Origin: an uncultured Burkholderiales bacterium
GTDB lineage: Bacteria > Pseudomonadota > Gammaproteobacteria > Burkholderiales > Eutrophovitaceae
Direction of reading: 5' to 3'
DNA: 64,000 nucleotides
NCBI GenBank assembly: GCA_951812315.1
Contig: CATOSA010000020.1
Location: 1-64,000, forward strand
This document shows positions 52,298-61,147 of the stretch, piece by piece. The notes below the pieces were generated by a model. The model was not told where the DNA came from. It saw only the letters and a list, made by a program, of their open reading frames with translations, and searched no databases. Every line of letters starts with the position of its first letter. The first letter of the stretch is position 1. The position numbers and the translations under genes were made by a program.

Positions 52298-53179
52298 ATG
52301 CGTCTATTTCGCTCCATCGGTGTTTATGTTGTGACCACATGTGGTCTGCTGGCATTTGCTGCGCAGGCATTGGCGGCCGGGCCCAATCCGGCTGACTTTC
52401 GCAAGACGCGGCTCGGCATCAAGTCCGCACTTGCGCTGGTCGTTGACCAGGATAGCGGCGAGGTGTTTTACAGCAAGCATAACGGTGAGGTGGTATCGAT
52501 TGCGTCGATAACAAAATTGATGACGGCAATCGTGATTCTTGACTCGGGCGTACCGCTGCTCGACAACATCACAATTGATCGCAAGGACATCGACCGTTAC
52601 AAGGGCTCGTATTCCAAGTTGACTGTTGGCACGACACTTATGCGTGCCGAGGCATTAAAGCTTGCCCTGATGGCATCGGAGAATCGTGCTGCGGCGGCGT
52701 TGGCGCGCACGTACCCGGGAGGAACTGAAGCATTTGTTGACGAGATGAATGCCAAGGCTTTTGAACTGGGCATGATTGACACTCGATTCGTCGACTCGAC
52801 GGGTTTGCGGCCAGAGAATGTATCTACCGCCCAGGACCTCGTGAAGCTGGTCAGTGAGGCACATTCGTTTCCAATGATCCGCGACTACACGGCAGCGGCT
52901 TCGTTCTCGGTCGATTCTCAAGCCCGGCGTCGTACGCGTACCCTCAGGTTCGTGAATTCAAATCGCCTCGTGCGCAGCTCGCGATGGGACATCGGACTCT
53001 CAAAGACCGGTTACATCAGCGAGGCAGGGCGTTGTCTGGTGATGCAGGCGCGCATTGCAGATCGGTCCCTGATCATCGTGCTGCTTGATTCGTGGGGCCG
53101 GCTTACCCGGATCGGCGATGCCAACCGCATCAAGCGCTGGCTCGAAAGCGAGTTCTCGCGGCTCAGCGTACGCGGCTGA
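52298..53179 (+). CDS. pbpG: D-alanyl-D-alanine endopeptidase (PBP7/PbpG-like)
   Basis: 293 residues. Signal peptide (VYVVTTCGLLAFAAQALAAG), then the S11 penicillin-binding fold: SITK (S70 to K73), SEN (126-128), and KTG in GLSKTGYISEAGR. It cleaves peptidoglycan cross-links in the periplasm. No C-terminal amphipathic anchor, as in PBP7. ATG 52298 follows AAGAAAAGAG. Single gene. Confidence 0.92.
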   Translation: MRLFRSIGVYVVTTCGLLAFAAQALAAGPNPADFRKTRLGIKSALALVVDQDSGEVFYSKHNGEVVSIASITKLMTAIVILDSGVPLLDNITIDRKDIDRYKGSYSKLTVGTTLMRAEALKLALMASENRAAAALARTYPGGTEAFVDEMNAKAFELGMIDTRFVDSTGLRPENVSTAQDLVKLVSEAHSFPMIRDYTAAASFSVDSQARRRTRTLRFVNSNRLVRSSRWDIGLSKTGYISEAGRCLVMQARIADRSLIIVLLDSWGRLTRIGDANRIKRWLESEFSRLSVRG

Positions 53180-53273
53180 TCAGCCGGTAAAGCCGGTAAA
53201 ACGGGGTACCAGCGTACCGTTCCGGGACGTTGGATTTCAGGTCAGAGCAGAGAAACTTGCTTTTCGCGAAGCG

Positions 53274-54053
53274 CTAAGCGGCACGCACACCGCTGCGAAA
53301 ACCGATAGCGCGCGAAATCGAATCGGCGACTTCCTTTACTTTGGGACCCCAGCTTTTGTCCAGCCGGTTGGAAGGTGCCGAGATGGAAAGTCCAGCGGCC
53401 AACATACCTTCATCGTCGTAAATTCCAGCACCAACACACGACACGCCCTTTTCCGCTTCCTCATTGTCAAATGCGAAGCCGAGCTTGCGCACTTTTTCGA
53501 GTTCTTTTGAAAGAATTTCAAGGCTGCGAATGGTGTTCTGTGTATACACCGACAATCCCGGTTTCTGAACGTATGTCTGTACTTTTTCCGGCCCGTCTTC
53601 AAGCAGGAACAACTTTCCCACTGCGGTAATATGGAGTGGGGCGCGCGCCCCGATAAGATGTACAACTCGGATCGCTGACCGGTCTGACATCAAGCGCTCG
53701 ACGTAAATCATCTCATCGCCCTGGCGAACTGACAGATTAACGGTTTCGTGCAATTCTTCGTGCAGGCTCTGCATGTACGGCAACGCTTCCTGACGAAGAT
53801 CGATGCGGGTCTTGGCGAGGTTGCCCAGTTCGAGCAGGCGAATGCCAAGCCGGTACATGCCGGGCTCAATTCGGTCGACCATACGATACTCGACCAGTAC
53901 ATTGAGAATGCGGTGGGCTGTTGACGGATGCAGACCCGTCATGTTGGCAAGCCGCTTCAGGTTGACTGGATCCGGGAAACGCGAAAGCGTGTCGAGCAGA
54001 TCCATCATCCGTTCAATTACCTGTATCGAGGTCTTGCCGTTTGTTTCAGGCAC
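53274..54053 (-). CDS. IclR-family transcriptional regulator
   Basis: About 259 residues. N-terminal winged HTH: SIQVIERMMDLLDTLSRFPD, VNLKRLANMTGLHPSTAHRI, LNVLVEYRMVDR. C-terminal IclR effector domain: HETVNLSVRQGDEMIYVERL, GARAPLHITAVGKLFL and EEAEKGVSCVGAGIYDDEG. GTG 54053 has an AAAGAG upstream; the TTG at 54095 is a weaker start. Divergent from lutABC with 469 bases between, so control of lactate oxidation is a reasonable inference. Confidence 0.9.
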   Translation of the reverse strand: MPETNGKTSIQVIERMMDLLDTLSRFPDPVNLKRLANMTGLHPSTAHRILNVLVEYRMVDRIEPGMYRLGIRLLELGNLAKTRIDLRQEALPYMQSLHEELHETVNLSVRQGDEMIYVERLMSDRSAIRVVHLIGARAPLHITAVGKLFLLEDGPEKVQTYVQKPGLSVYTQNTIRSLEILSKELEKVRKLGFAFDNEEAEKGVSCVGAGIYDDEGMLAAGLSISAPSNRLDKSWGPKVKEVADSISRAIGFRSGVRAA

Positions 54054-54564
54054 AACTTGGTTGCTCTTTCGGTAGTTGATGTTGCAGCGCCGCAATACTA
54101 GCCGAGGCGGTCCTGTTGAACAAGCACGCCCTGTTCCACGCCTGTTACTGCAACGGACTGGAGGTCTGGACGCACCAGTGTGATAAGATCAAGTCCTTGT
54201 TGCGCCACGTAAATTGGCTGCGTAGTGACTGGAACTTCCCGGTTCCGGACACTGTTTCGCAGGTATCGTAGTGCTGACCAGCCACCAGAGCTTGTAAACA
54301 CCCGTAAAACGACGCGTTGCTGCCTCAGGATGGGGCCGGGCAAGATGCGAGGAGCGTATTTTGGTCATTCAGGATCAGTTGCGAGCAATACCAGCCATGC
54401 GGCGCACCCCGATATCAAGGCGGCGCTTTGACGCGATGCGGCTTGCCAATGCACAAATGACCACTGTCCTAATGAACAAACAGCTTAAGCCGTGTTCCGC
54501 ATGGCGCCCGGACCGGGGCTGTCGAATTGACAGGTTCCCTGTCGTTGCGGGTGTGGCTGAATAA
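54054..54564. other. Divergent region between the IclR regulator and lutA
   Basis: About 500 bases. CTGTC-GAATT-GACAG (54519-54533), 32 bases before the lutA start, includes TTGACA and could be an operator or -35. An 81-residue minus-strand frame (54343-54098) has protein-like composition (VPVTTQPIYVAQQGLDLITL), ends just before the regulator and could be a small gene or a remnant; I do not recognise it. Confidence 0.45.
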
Positions 54565-55305
54565 ATGCGCGTAGGCCTGTTTGTCACCTGTCTCGCCGAC
54601 CTGATGCGTCCCAGTATCGGATTGGCCACCCTGAAACTGCTCGAGCAATCGGGTTGTGAAGTGGTCGTCCCGGCCGCACAGACTTGTTGTGGCCAACCCG
54701 GTTACAACTCTGGCGACCGTGCCGGCGCACAGGCACTTGCGCGCAAAGTAATTTCCGAATTTGACGACTGCGATTACGTCGTTGTTCCATCGGGTTCGTG
54801 CGGCGGCATGATCAAGACACACTATGCTGACCTGTTATCCGAATTTTCTGATGTCAAAGTGAAAGCGGAGTGGCTGGCTGCGCGCACCTGGGAACTGACG
54901 GGTTTCCTCGTCAATGTGATCGGGATGAAAGACGTTGACGCGAATTTCAACGGAACAGTCACCTATCATGATTCTTGCGCTGGCCTGCGCGAACTAGGGG
55001 TCAAGCAGCAGCCGCGCGAACTGTTATCAAAGATTGACGGACTGACGATCAAGGAAATGGACGGTGCGGAACAATGCTGCGGGTTCGGCGGCACGTTTGC
55101 AATCAAGTACGGTGACATTTCCTCGCGGTTGGCAGACCTGAAATGTGACGACGTGGAAAAGGCCGAGGCCGATGCATTGGTGCTCGGCGATCTGGGCTGC
55201 ATGTTGAATATAGAGGGCCGCTTGCGCCGCCGTGGCGACAAACATACAAAAGTGCTGCACATCGCCGAAGTGCTTACTGGAATGTCCGGCAGAGAAACCG
55301 AGTGA
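54565..55305 (+). CDS. lutA: L-lactate oxidation Fe-S subunit LutA
   Basis: 246 residues of the LutA/YkgE (CCG-domain) family: VGLFVTCLADLMRPSIGLAT, TCCGQPGYNSGD, PSGSCGGMIKTHY, YHDSCAGLRELGVKQQPREL and EQCCGFGGTFAIKYGDIS. The two CCG motifs bind Fe-S clusters. With LutB and LutC it oxidises L-lactate to pyruvate in the membrane-associated LutABC complex. First gene of the operon. Confidence 0.95.
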   Translation: MRVGLFVTCLADLMRPSIGLATLKLLEQSGCEVVVPAAQTCCGQPGYNSGDRAGAQALARKVISEFDDCDYVVVPSGSCGGMIKTHYADLLSEFSDVKVKAEWLAARTWELTGFLVNVIGMKDVDANFNGTVTYHDSCAGLRELGVKQQPRELLSKIDGLTIKEMDGAEQCCGFGGTFAIKYGDISSRLADLKCDDVEKAEADALVLGDLGCMLNIEGRLRRRGDKHTKVLHIAEVLTGMSGRETE

Positions 55306-55326
55306 ACGACCTGGGACGAAACACGA

Positions 55327-55366
55327 GTCGAGCAGTCAATGGAACTGTCGAGCAGTCAATGGAACT
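55327..55366 (+). repeat. Exact 20-bp tandem duplication between lutA and lutB
   Basis: GTCGAGCAGTCAATGGAACT occurs twice head to tail. It lies in the 181-base gap between lutA and lutB, a recent slippage event or a spacing device. Confidence 0.85.
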
Positions 55367-55486
55367 ATGGTGACAAAGGCAACGGTAAACAATGCAGCGC
55401 TATCGAGTGGATTGGAACGGATTCGCATGACAGATGATCCGGTATCGCGTTTACATGTCATCGCTAATCAGTCGGTGAGTTGAGCC

Positions 55487-56917
55487 ATGCACGCCACTTC
55501 GACACAGTTCAAGAAAGTTGCCAGTCAAAAACTCGCCGACCCTAAGCTGCAGGCAACGCTTGCCAATGCAAAAGGGCGTTTCGTAGTCGCACGCAGCGAC
55601 GCAGTGCATGACATTGATAACTTCGAGGAAATGCGAGAGGCTGCAGCGCAGCTTCGTGACCACTGTCTCGATAACCTGGACGTATATCTGGAGGAATGGG
55701 AGCGCAAGGCAACGGCCGCCGGCGCAATCGTTCACTGGGCCGAGTCCGCCGAACAAATGAATCAGCTGATACTCGATATCGCGCGCGATAACGAGGTCAG
55801 GAAAGTCATCAAATCAAAGAGCATGCTCGGCGAGGAGACCGGCCTCAACGAATATCTCGAAAACGGCGGACTGGAGGTGCGCGAAACCGATCTGGGCGAA
55901 TACATTGTCCAGCAGGCGAAGGAACATCCTTCCCACATCATCGCGCCTGCGACTCATAAATCCAAAGAAGACATCGCAAAACTTTTTGCGGAAAAGCACG
56001 ACCGGCCGCAGCTCGAAGACATCACCGAATTGACGCACGAAGCGCGCGAAATCTTGCGGCCGCATTTTCTGGATGCGGATATGGGGATCAGCGGCGCTAA
56101 CTTTCTGGTCGCCGAGACTGGCTCGACCATGATCGTCACCAACGAAGGCAATGGGCGAATGACCACGACCATGCCGCGGGTCCACGTTGCAATTACCGGC
56201 ATCGAGAAATGCATACCGACGCTCGAAGATCTGTCCCTGATGCTGCGGGTGCTGACCCGTTCGGCGACTGGACAGCCGATCAGCAACTATCTTTCGGTGA
56301 CGACTGGTCCCAAACGAGACGGAGACACTGACGGCCCCGAGCAATTTCACGTCATTCTGGTCGATGTTGGGCGCACGCGAGTGCTGGGTTCGAATCTGCG
56401 TGAGGCCTTGCGTTGTATCCGTTGCGGTTCGTGCATGAATCATTGCCCTGTTTATCAGAATGTCGGCGGGCATGCTTATGGCTGGGTATATCCCGGCCCG
56501 ATCGGATCGGTGCTGACACCGGCCTACGTTGGCGTGGACAAGGCCATCGATTTGCCAAATGCGGCGACATTGTGCAATCAGTGTGGCGTTGCGTGCCCGG
56601 TCAAAATTCCGCTGCCTGATCTGATGCGCAAACTGCGCGAAAAGCAGACCGAGCTTGGACTCAAGTCGGTCTGGGAGCGCGCCGGCTTGCGAACATGGAC
56701 CTGGGTCGCGACGCGGCCCGTGTTATACGGCCTGCTCACAAAGGTCGCCGTTAGATTCGGCAAACTGGCGGGTGGCAAGGATCGCTTGCTGCACTGGTTG
56801 CCGTTTGCCGGCAAAGAGTGGACCTCTGAGCGCGATCTACCAGCGCCGAGCGGCAAGACATTCCGGGAGATTTACGCGGCGCGCGCCAGGCGGGACGGAG
56901 AAGCGAATGTCCGCTAG
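55487..56917 (+). CDS. lutB: L-lactate oxidation Fe-S protein LutB
   Basis: 476 residues. N-terminal LUD domain (FVVARSDAVHDIDNFEEMRE; KSKSMLGEETGLNEYLENGG; ISGANFLVAETGSTMIVTNE), then two 4Fe-4S motifs CIRCGSCMNHCP and CNQCGVACP, and a basic C-terminus with a hydrophobic stretch. Carries electrons from lactate within LutABC. Its last 11 bases overlap the start of lutC. Confidence 0.96.
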   Translation: MHATSTQFKKVASQKLADPKLQATLANAKGRFVVARSDAVHDIDNFEEMREAAAQLRDHCLDNLDVYLEEWERKATAAGAIVHWAESAEQMNQLILDIARDNEVRKVIKSKSMLGEETGLNEYLENGGLEVRETDLGEYIVQQAKEHPSHIIAPATHKSKEDIAKLFAEKHDRPQLEDITELTHEAREILRPHFLDADMGISGANFLVAETGSTMIVTNEGNGRMTTTMPRVHVAITGIEKCIPTLEDLSLMLRVLTRSATGQPISNYLSVTTGPKRDGDTDGPEQFHVILVDVGRTRVLGSNLREALRCIRCGSCMNHCPVYQNVGGHAYGWVYPGPIGSVLTPAYVGVDKAIDLPNAATLCNQCGVACPVKIPLPDLMRKLREKQTELGLKSVWERAGLRTWTWVATRPVLYGLLTKVAVRFGKLAGGKDRLLHWLPFAGKEWTSERDLPAPSGKTFREIYAARARRDGEANVR

Positions 56918-57557
56918 GGAGAATATTCTCAATCGTATTCGGGCGGCGAACGCCAGTCATCTCAAACATGGCGCCGACGGTGCGCAGCAAGTCGCAAGCC
57001 GTCTGAACGATCACGTTCGCGGGCCGTTGCCTCGTATGAAATGGCAGCGAATTGCGCGATTTAAGAAATGCAGCATCGAGGCTGCAACGACTGTCGATCA
57101 AGTGGGTTCACGTACGGACGTGCCGGCCGCGGTTGCGGATTACCTCGCAAAGAACGAACTTCCAAAAACCGGTGTGTGCTGGCCTGAATTGGCCACGCTG
57201 GACTGGAGCGGCGCAGGCCTCGAGATCGAGGCGCGTCCTGCGAATGCCGACGACAAGTCGGGAATTACCGGCAGTTTCTGCGGCTTGGCTGAAACTGGAA
57301 CGCTGATGCTTTTGTCCAGCGAGAATACCGCAGCGACCACAAGTTTGTTGCCGGACACCCATATTGCGCTTGTATCGGCGTCGCGCATCGTGCGCTGCAT
57401 GGAAGATGCCTGGGACCTGTTTCGTAAGGAGATTGGCGATCTGCCAAGGCAAGTCAATTTCGTGTCAGGGGCATCGCGAACAGCCGACATAGAAATGACG
57501 TTGGTATATGGCGCGCACGGACCGTTTCGCGTTCACGTGATCATCGTCGACGAGTAG
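56907..57557 (+). CDS. lutC: LutC/YkgG (LUD domain) protein
   Basis: 216 residues, LUD fold. Pattern: ARENILNRIRAAN at the start, GITGSFCGLAETGTLMLLSS, and SRTADIEMTLVYGAHGPFRV at the end. ATG 56907 lies inside the end of lutB, giving coupled translation. Third subunit of the lactate-oxidising system. No lactate permease is adjacent. Confidence 0.94.
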   Translation: MSARENILNRIRAANASHLKHGADGAQQVASRLNDHVRGPLPRMKWQRIARFKKCSIEAATTVDQVGSRTDVPAAVADYLAKNELPKTGVCWPELATLDWSGAGLEIEARPANADDKSGITGSFCGLAETGTLMLLSSENTAATTSLLPDTHIALVSASRIVRCMEDAWDLFRKEIGDLPRQVNFVSGASRTADIEMTLVYGAHGPFRVHVIIVDE

Positions 57558-57802
57558 AATTCCGCACGCAGGATTGCAGGCGCCGCCAATTTGTAAGAGA
57601 CTTCCGCTCGCACGAATGCGTGGCAAGCAAGCGTTCGCAAGGATTGGTGCCGGACGCGGCGGCTAATGTACTCTGTGCCAGGCTATGCGGGTTTGTGCAA
57701 AACTGGTGAGGCACCCTACGATCAACACAAGATAGTATTGGCAGGATGTACATCTGCCGATATCTTGAGCATTCATAATTACAAGAATACTGATTTGGCG
57801 AC

Positions 57803-58354
57803 ATGTTGATTCATACTCCACGCTTGCGTCTGATGACAATGGAGCAGGAACACCTGGCTGAAATCGTCCGTGGTCCGGATGCGCTGGGTGATCTGCTCGG
57901 CGTCTCGATTCCGCAAGGATGGCCGGAATATCCTGCCGCCTATCCTTACGCGCTTGCCTTGCTCGAGAAAGAACCCTTGCGGTCTTCGTCCGGGTGGTGG
58001 CTTTATCTTTTCGTTGATCCTTGGCACAAAGCCCTCGTCGGTTGCGGAGGTTTCAAGGATGAACCGGATAAGAGTGGCGTGGTGGAGATAGGTTACGAAA
58101 TCGCACCCGCTCTGCAGTCCCAGGGTTTTGCAGAAGAGGCCATGCGTGGCCTGATCAATTACGCCTGTACCAGGCCTGAGGTTTGCGCGATCGATGCGTA
58201 CTCGCGAGCTAGACATGGCGCACGCTCGAAAATTCTCCAGGCAGTCGGTATGACCAGGATCGGCGAAGCACTCGCACCTGACTCAAGTATCGTGTGGCAT
58301 TGGCGCGTAACGAGCGATGAATTTGTGAGTGCTCGAAGCGCCGGGATGGAGTGA
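57803..58354 (+). CDS. GNAT family N-acetyltransferase (RimJ/RimL-like)
   Basis: 183 residues: opening TPRLRLMTMEQEHLAEIV, VVEIGYEIAPALQSQGFAEE (the acetyl-CoA loop region with Q-x-x-G-x-A), and ARHGARSKILQAVGMTRIGE. This resembles the ribosomal-protein acetyltransferase-like GNATs with unknown small-molecule or protein substrates. Stand-alone. The 294 bases that follow, to 58648, hold no supported gene. Confidence 0.88.
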   Translation: MLIHTPRLRLMTMEQEHLAEIVRGPDALGDLLGVSIPQGWPEYPAAYPYALALLEKEPLRSSSGWWLYLFVDPWHKALVGCGGFKDEPDKSGVVEIGYEIAPALQSQGFAEEAMRGLINYACTRPEVCAIDAYSRARHGARSKILQAVGMTRIGEALAPDSSIVWHWRVTSDEFVSARSAGME

Positions 58355-58550
58355 TAATTGCTGCCCTTTCCGGGCTACAGCCGCTCGTTTTGGTGCATTG
58401 CTGATATCGACGTCTGTCGTGGATTGAAAAAAGCCGATCAAACGGACAAACGTGGCTAAAACGTCCCTGGCAAGGTGTACCTCTGTGACAATTTGAGCCA
58501 AAAGTACGAAGCAAATCTCCGGCGCCTGTTGCTAGCCCTATACTGTGTTG

Positions 58551-58573
58551 TTACTGGTAAGGAACTACACTAG
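58551..58573 (-). repeat. Diverged single end of the 9390-type MITE, opposite orientation
   Basis: ACTACACTAG at 58564-58573 equals the last ten bases of the element at 9584, and 17 of 23 positions agree. With the end at 50063 it faces inward across 8.5 kb. Confidence 0.4.
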
Positions 58574-58648
58574 AACTTGCGCTGGCGCCGATGGTCGTAA
58601 CGACAGCTTGACCGATGTACCGATGACTGATTTTTCTGACCCTAAAGC

Positions 58649-59224
58649 ATGCAACCGCGACGCATAAGGCCGCCGGGTTGGAGGACGCGTTTGCGTCGTT
58701 TTCTGCCGACTGCCGAAACGGTCAGAGGTAACCGCTGGGTCGGCTGGATCGGACCAGCCTTGCATCATCCGCGCCTGTGGCATCTGAACCGGCGCGGCGT
58801 CGCGCTGGGTATGGCGATTGGCGTGTTCTTCGCATTCCTTGTTCCGGTTGCACAGATTCCGTTTGCTGCTATCGCGGCCGTATGGCTGCGTGGAAATCTC
58901 GTCGCTGCTGTCGGCAGTACGATGATTACCAATCCGTTTACGTTTGCGCCAATCTATTTGATCGCGTACCGGCTGGGATCGTTGATCATCGGTGAAGGCG
59001 ACGTTGCAGCGGATTCGACACTCGCCCAGGTCGCCGAGGAAGCCAGCAGCATTATGGTGACATGGTCGGACAAGTTTCTTGCAGTCGGCAAGCAACTGGT
59101 TGTCGGGCTTTCACTAATGGCAGTGGTCGGTGCATTCCTGGCGTACTTCGGCGTACTCGGGGCATGGCGCCTGTTTGTCGTCGCAGAATGGCGCCGGCGC
59201 AGTCGCCGCCATCTTCACACGTAA
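58649..59224 (+). CDS. DUF2062 membrane protein
   Basis: 191 residues. The DUF2062 pattern is LWHLNRRGVALGMAIGVFFA, FLVPVAQIPFAAIAAVWLRG and STMITNPFTFAPIYLIAYRL with the conserved NP; a second helix pair follows near 150-175, then a basic tail. Inner-membrane protein of unknown function. Its 3' end overlaps the convergent antiporter gene by ten bases. Confidence 0.88.
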   Translation: MQPRRIRPPGWRTRLRRFLPTAETVRGNRWVGWIGPALHHPRLWHLNRRGVALGMAIGVFFAFLVPVAQIPFAAIAAVWLRGNLVAAVGSTMITNPFTFAPIYLIAYRLGSLIIGEGDVAADSTLAQVAEEASSIMVTWSDKFLAVGKQLVVGLSLMAVVGAFLAYFGVLGAWRLFVVAEWRRRSRRHLHT

Positions 59225-60900
59225 TACATCACCAGATAGGAAGCCAACAGGATCGCCACCCACAGCACCATGCTGCCTGTGGGCCAGGTACGCGCGAGCA
59301 CGCCCTCCGGTCCGTAGTGGCGCCGGATGCGCATCAGCATGGCATTCAAAAACCGCGCGAAGTACTGGTTTATGGTGTCCAGTATTCGCGAGATGATGGT
59401 ACTGAGTACCGCGATGACGCGTGGTGCGGCGACGCGGTAGAACCAGTCAATGTCGAGTGTAATCGTGGTTGTTCGTTTCAGCAGCGGCAACATCGCGAAG
59501 AAAGCAAGCCCCGAGAACAGTAGCAGTTGCAGGTAGTACAGGACTTTGCCTTGCGTGTACGCGTGATACTCGACCGGGGGGTATGGCAACAAGCGGTAGA
59601 AAGGTTCGGGGAAAACGCCTATCACGATGCATAGCACCGAAAAAATCACCATTGCCGCAGCCATATTCCATGGTGCATCTTTTGGCCGTAATCCCGAGTC
59701 CTTCTGGAAAAACACAAACCACGGAAATTTGATGCCGGCGTGCAGGAACACGCCGGCGGATGCCGCGGCCAGCAGAAAGTAGACTGTGACCAGACCTTCA
59801 TCCACGGCTGCCTGAGAGATGAGAGTTTTGGTCGTGAATCCCGAGGTCAGCGGAAAGCTCGAGATTGACAACGCGCCGATAATCGCGCAAATCGTTGTAA
59901 GCGGCATGGTGCGGAACAAGCCGCCAAGGTCAGCGCATTTGTTCTTCCCGGTTCGGTAGACCACGGCCCCGGCACTCATGAACAGTAAACCCTTGTAGAC
60001 GATGTGCGCAAAAGCATGAGCTGCCGCGCCGTTCAGGGCCATTTGCGTTCCGATGCCGATCGCGCATACCATGAATCCGACCTGATTGACGATCGAGTAG
60101 GCGAGAATGCGGCGGGCGTCGTTTTCCAGCAGCGCGTAAACAATGCCATACATCACCATGTATAGCCCGACGCCAATAAGTATCGGTTCCCCGGGAAACA
60201 ATAGAATAAGCGCGAGCACCGCGGTCTTGGTGGTAAATGCCGACAGAAACACCGATCCGGTCGGGCTTGATTCCGGGTAGGCATCCGCGAGCCAGGCGGA
60301 CAATGGTGGCGCGGCCGCATTGATCAGAATGCCGATCAGTATCATCCATGTGTCGAAATTCGTAGCCAGCATCGGCTGGATATCGATTGACCCGGTGTGC
60401 ACCACTACGCCCTCTATCCCGACCTTCAGGATCACGCCGCCGAGCAAATGCATCATTGCGTAGCGAATGCCGGCTTTTCGAGCGGCTGGCGTGCCGCCGC
60501 ACCAGACGATGACTGTCGAGAACAGCGCCATCAATTCCCAGTACAGGAACAGCGTAATCAGGTCGCCGGCAAAACAGACGCCGACGGCGCCGGAAGCATA
60601 AGCAAATGCCGCTGACAACTCGTACCAGCGTGCCTGCCTGAATGCGAACAGGCCGCCGACAAATGCCATGATCGCGAAGATCGTCGCAAACAGGCGCCGC
60701 AGCGCACTCCCTTCGACGGGTTCGATCGTGTAGTCGAGAAAACGTACGGTACTTACCACACCGTCTGGCACCTGCCAGACCGCCCACAGAGTGGCAAGCG
60801 GCGCGATCAGGATGACGGCGCTGCGCCAATGTCCGCGCGTCAACGCGATGAGCAAGGCTGCGGCGAGCAGAATCAGCGCTGGAGAAGCCCACTCAATCAT
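59215..60900 (-). CDS. MrpD/NuoN-like antiporter subunit (third copy)
   Basis: 561 residues, about 14-16 membrane helices. Proton-channel family signatures: GDLITLFLYWELMALFSTVI, AAPPLSAWLADAYPESSPTG, RRILAYSIVNQVGFMVCAIG and HAFAHIVYKGLLFMSAGAVV, containing the conserved Glu, Lys and His residues of antiporter-like subunits. It has a longer C-terminal extension than the other two copies (helices near 455-475 and 540-558). Start overlaps the small membrane gene by eight bases. Confidence 0.88.
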   Translation of the reverse strand: MIEWASPALILLAAALLIALTRGHWRSAVILIAPLATLWAVWQVPDGVVSTVRFLDYTIEPVEGSALRRLFATIFAIMAFVGGLFAFRQARWYELSAAFAYASGAVGVCFAGDLITLFLYWELMALFSTVIVWCGGTPAARKAGIRYAMMHLLGGVILKVGIEGVVVHTGSIDIQPMLATNFDTWMILIGILINAAAPPLSAWLADAYPESSPTGSVFLSAFTTKTAVLALILLFPGEPILIGVGLYMVMYGIVYALLENDARRILAYSIVNQVGFMVCAIGIGTQMALNGAAAHAFAHIVYKGLLFMSAGAVVYRTGKNKCADLGGLFRTMPLTTICAIIGALSISSFPLTSGFTTKTLISQAAVDEGLVTVYFLLAAASAGVFLHAGIKFPWFVFFQKDSGLRPKDAPWNMAAAMVIFSVLCIVIGVFPEPFYRLLPYPPVEYHAYTQGKVLYYLQLLLFSGLAFFAMLPLLKRTTTITLDIDWFYRVAAPRVIAVLSTIISRILDTINQYFARFLNAMLMRIRRHYGPEGVLARTWPTGSMVLWVAILLASYLVMYYV

Positions 60901-61147
60901 CGTAGTAGTGATCGTCTCGTTTCAGGACCAGGCCGAGTACCTTGGCGACGAGCACCATGGCGACGCAGGAGGCAAAACCAAAGCCCGCCGCAAAACCAAA
61001 CCAGGCGTCGATGCCAAAGTATCCCTTGACCTTGATCACTGCCTGGAGAAGTACGGTGAGCGCCAGAATTATCGAGGAAACAATCCATATCCTGCGGATA
61101 TTTTCCGGGCGCGCAAGCCAATGATTGTCTGATGCGGGTGGCTTCAT
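60893..61147 (-). CDS. Small membrane protein of the antiporter cluster
   Basis: 84 residues with two helices (about 20-40 and 47-73). Overlaps both neighbours (four and eight bases), so it is translated with them. Similar small proteins are regularly found between MrpD-like genes in such clusters; probably a structural subunit. No named family recognised. Confidence 0.78.
   Translation of the reverse strand: MKPPASDNHWLARPENIRRIWIVSSIILALTVLLQAVIKVKGYFGIDAWFGFAAGFGFASCVAMVLVAKVLGLVLKRDDHYYDD

Noticed and set aside
54098-54343. 81-codon minus-strand frame upstream of the IclR gene
   Set aside because: Composition is protein-like but there is no family match or convincing start; kept only as a note on the intergenic region.
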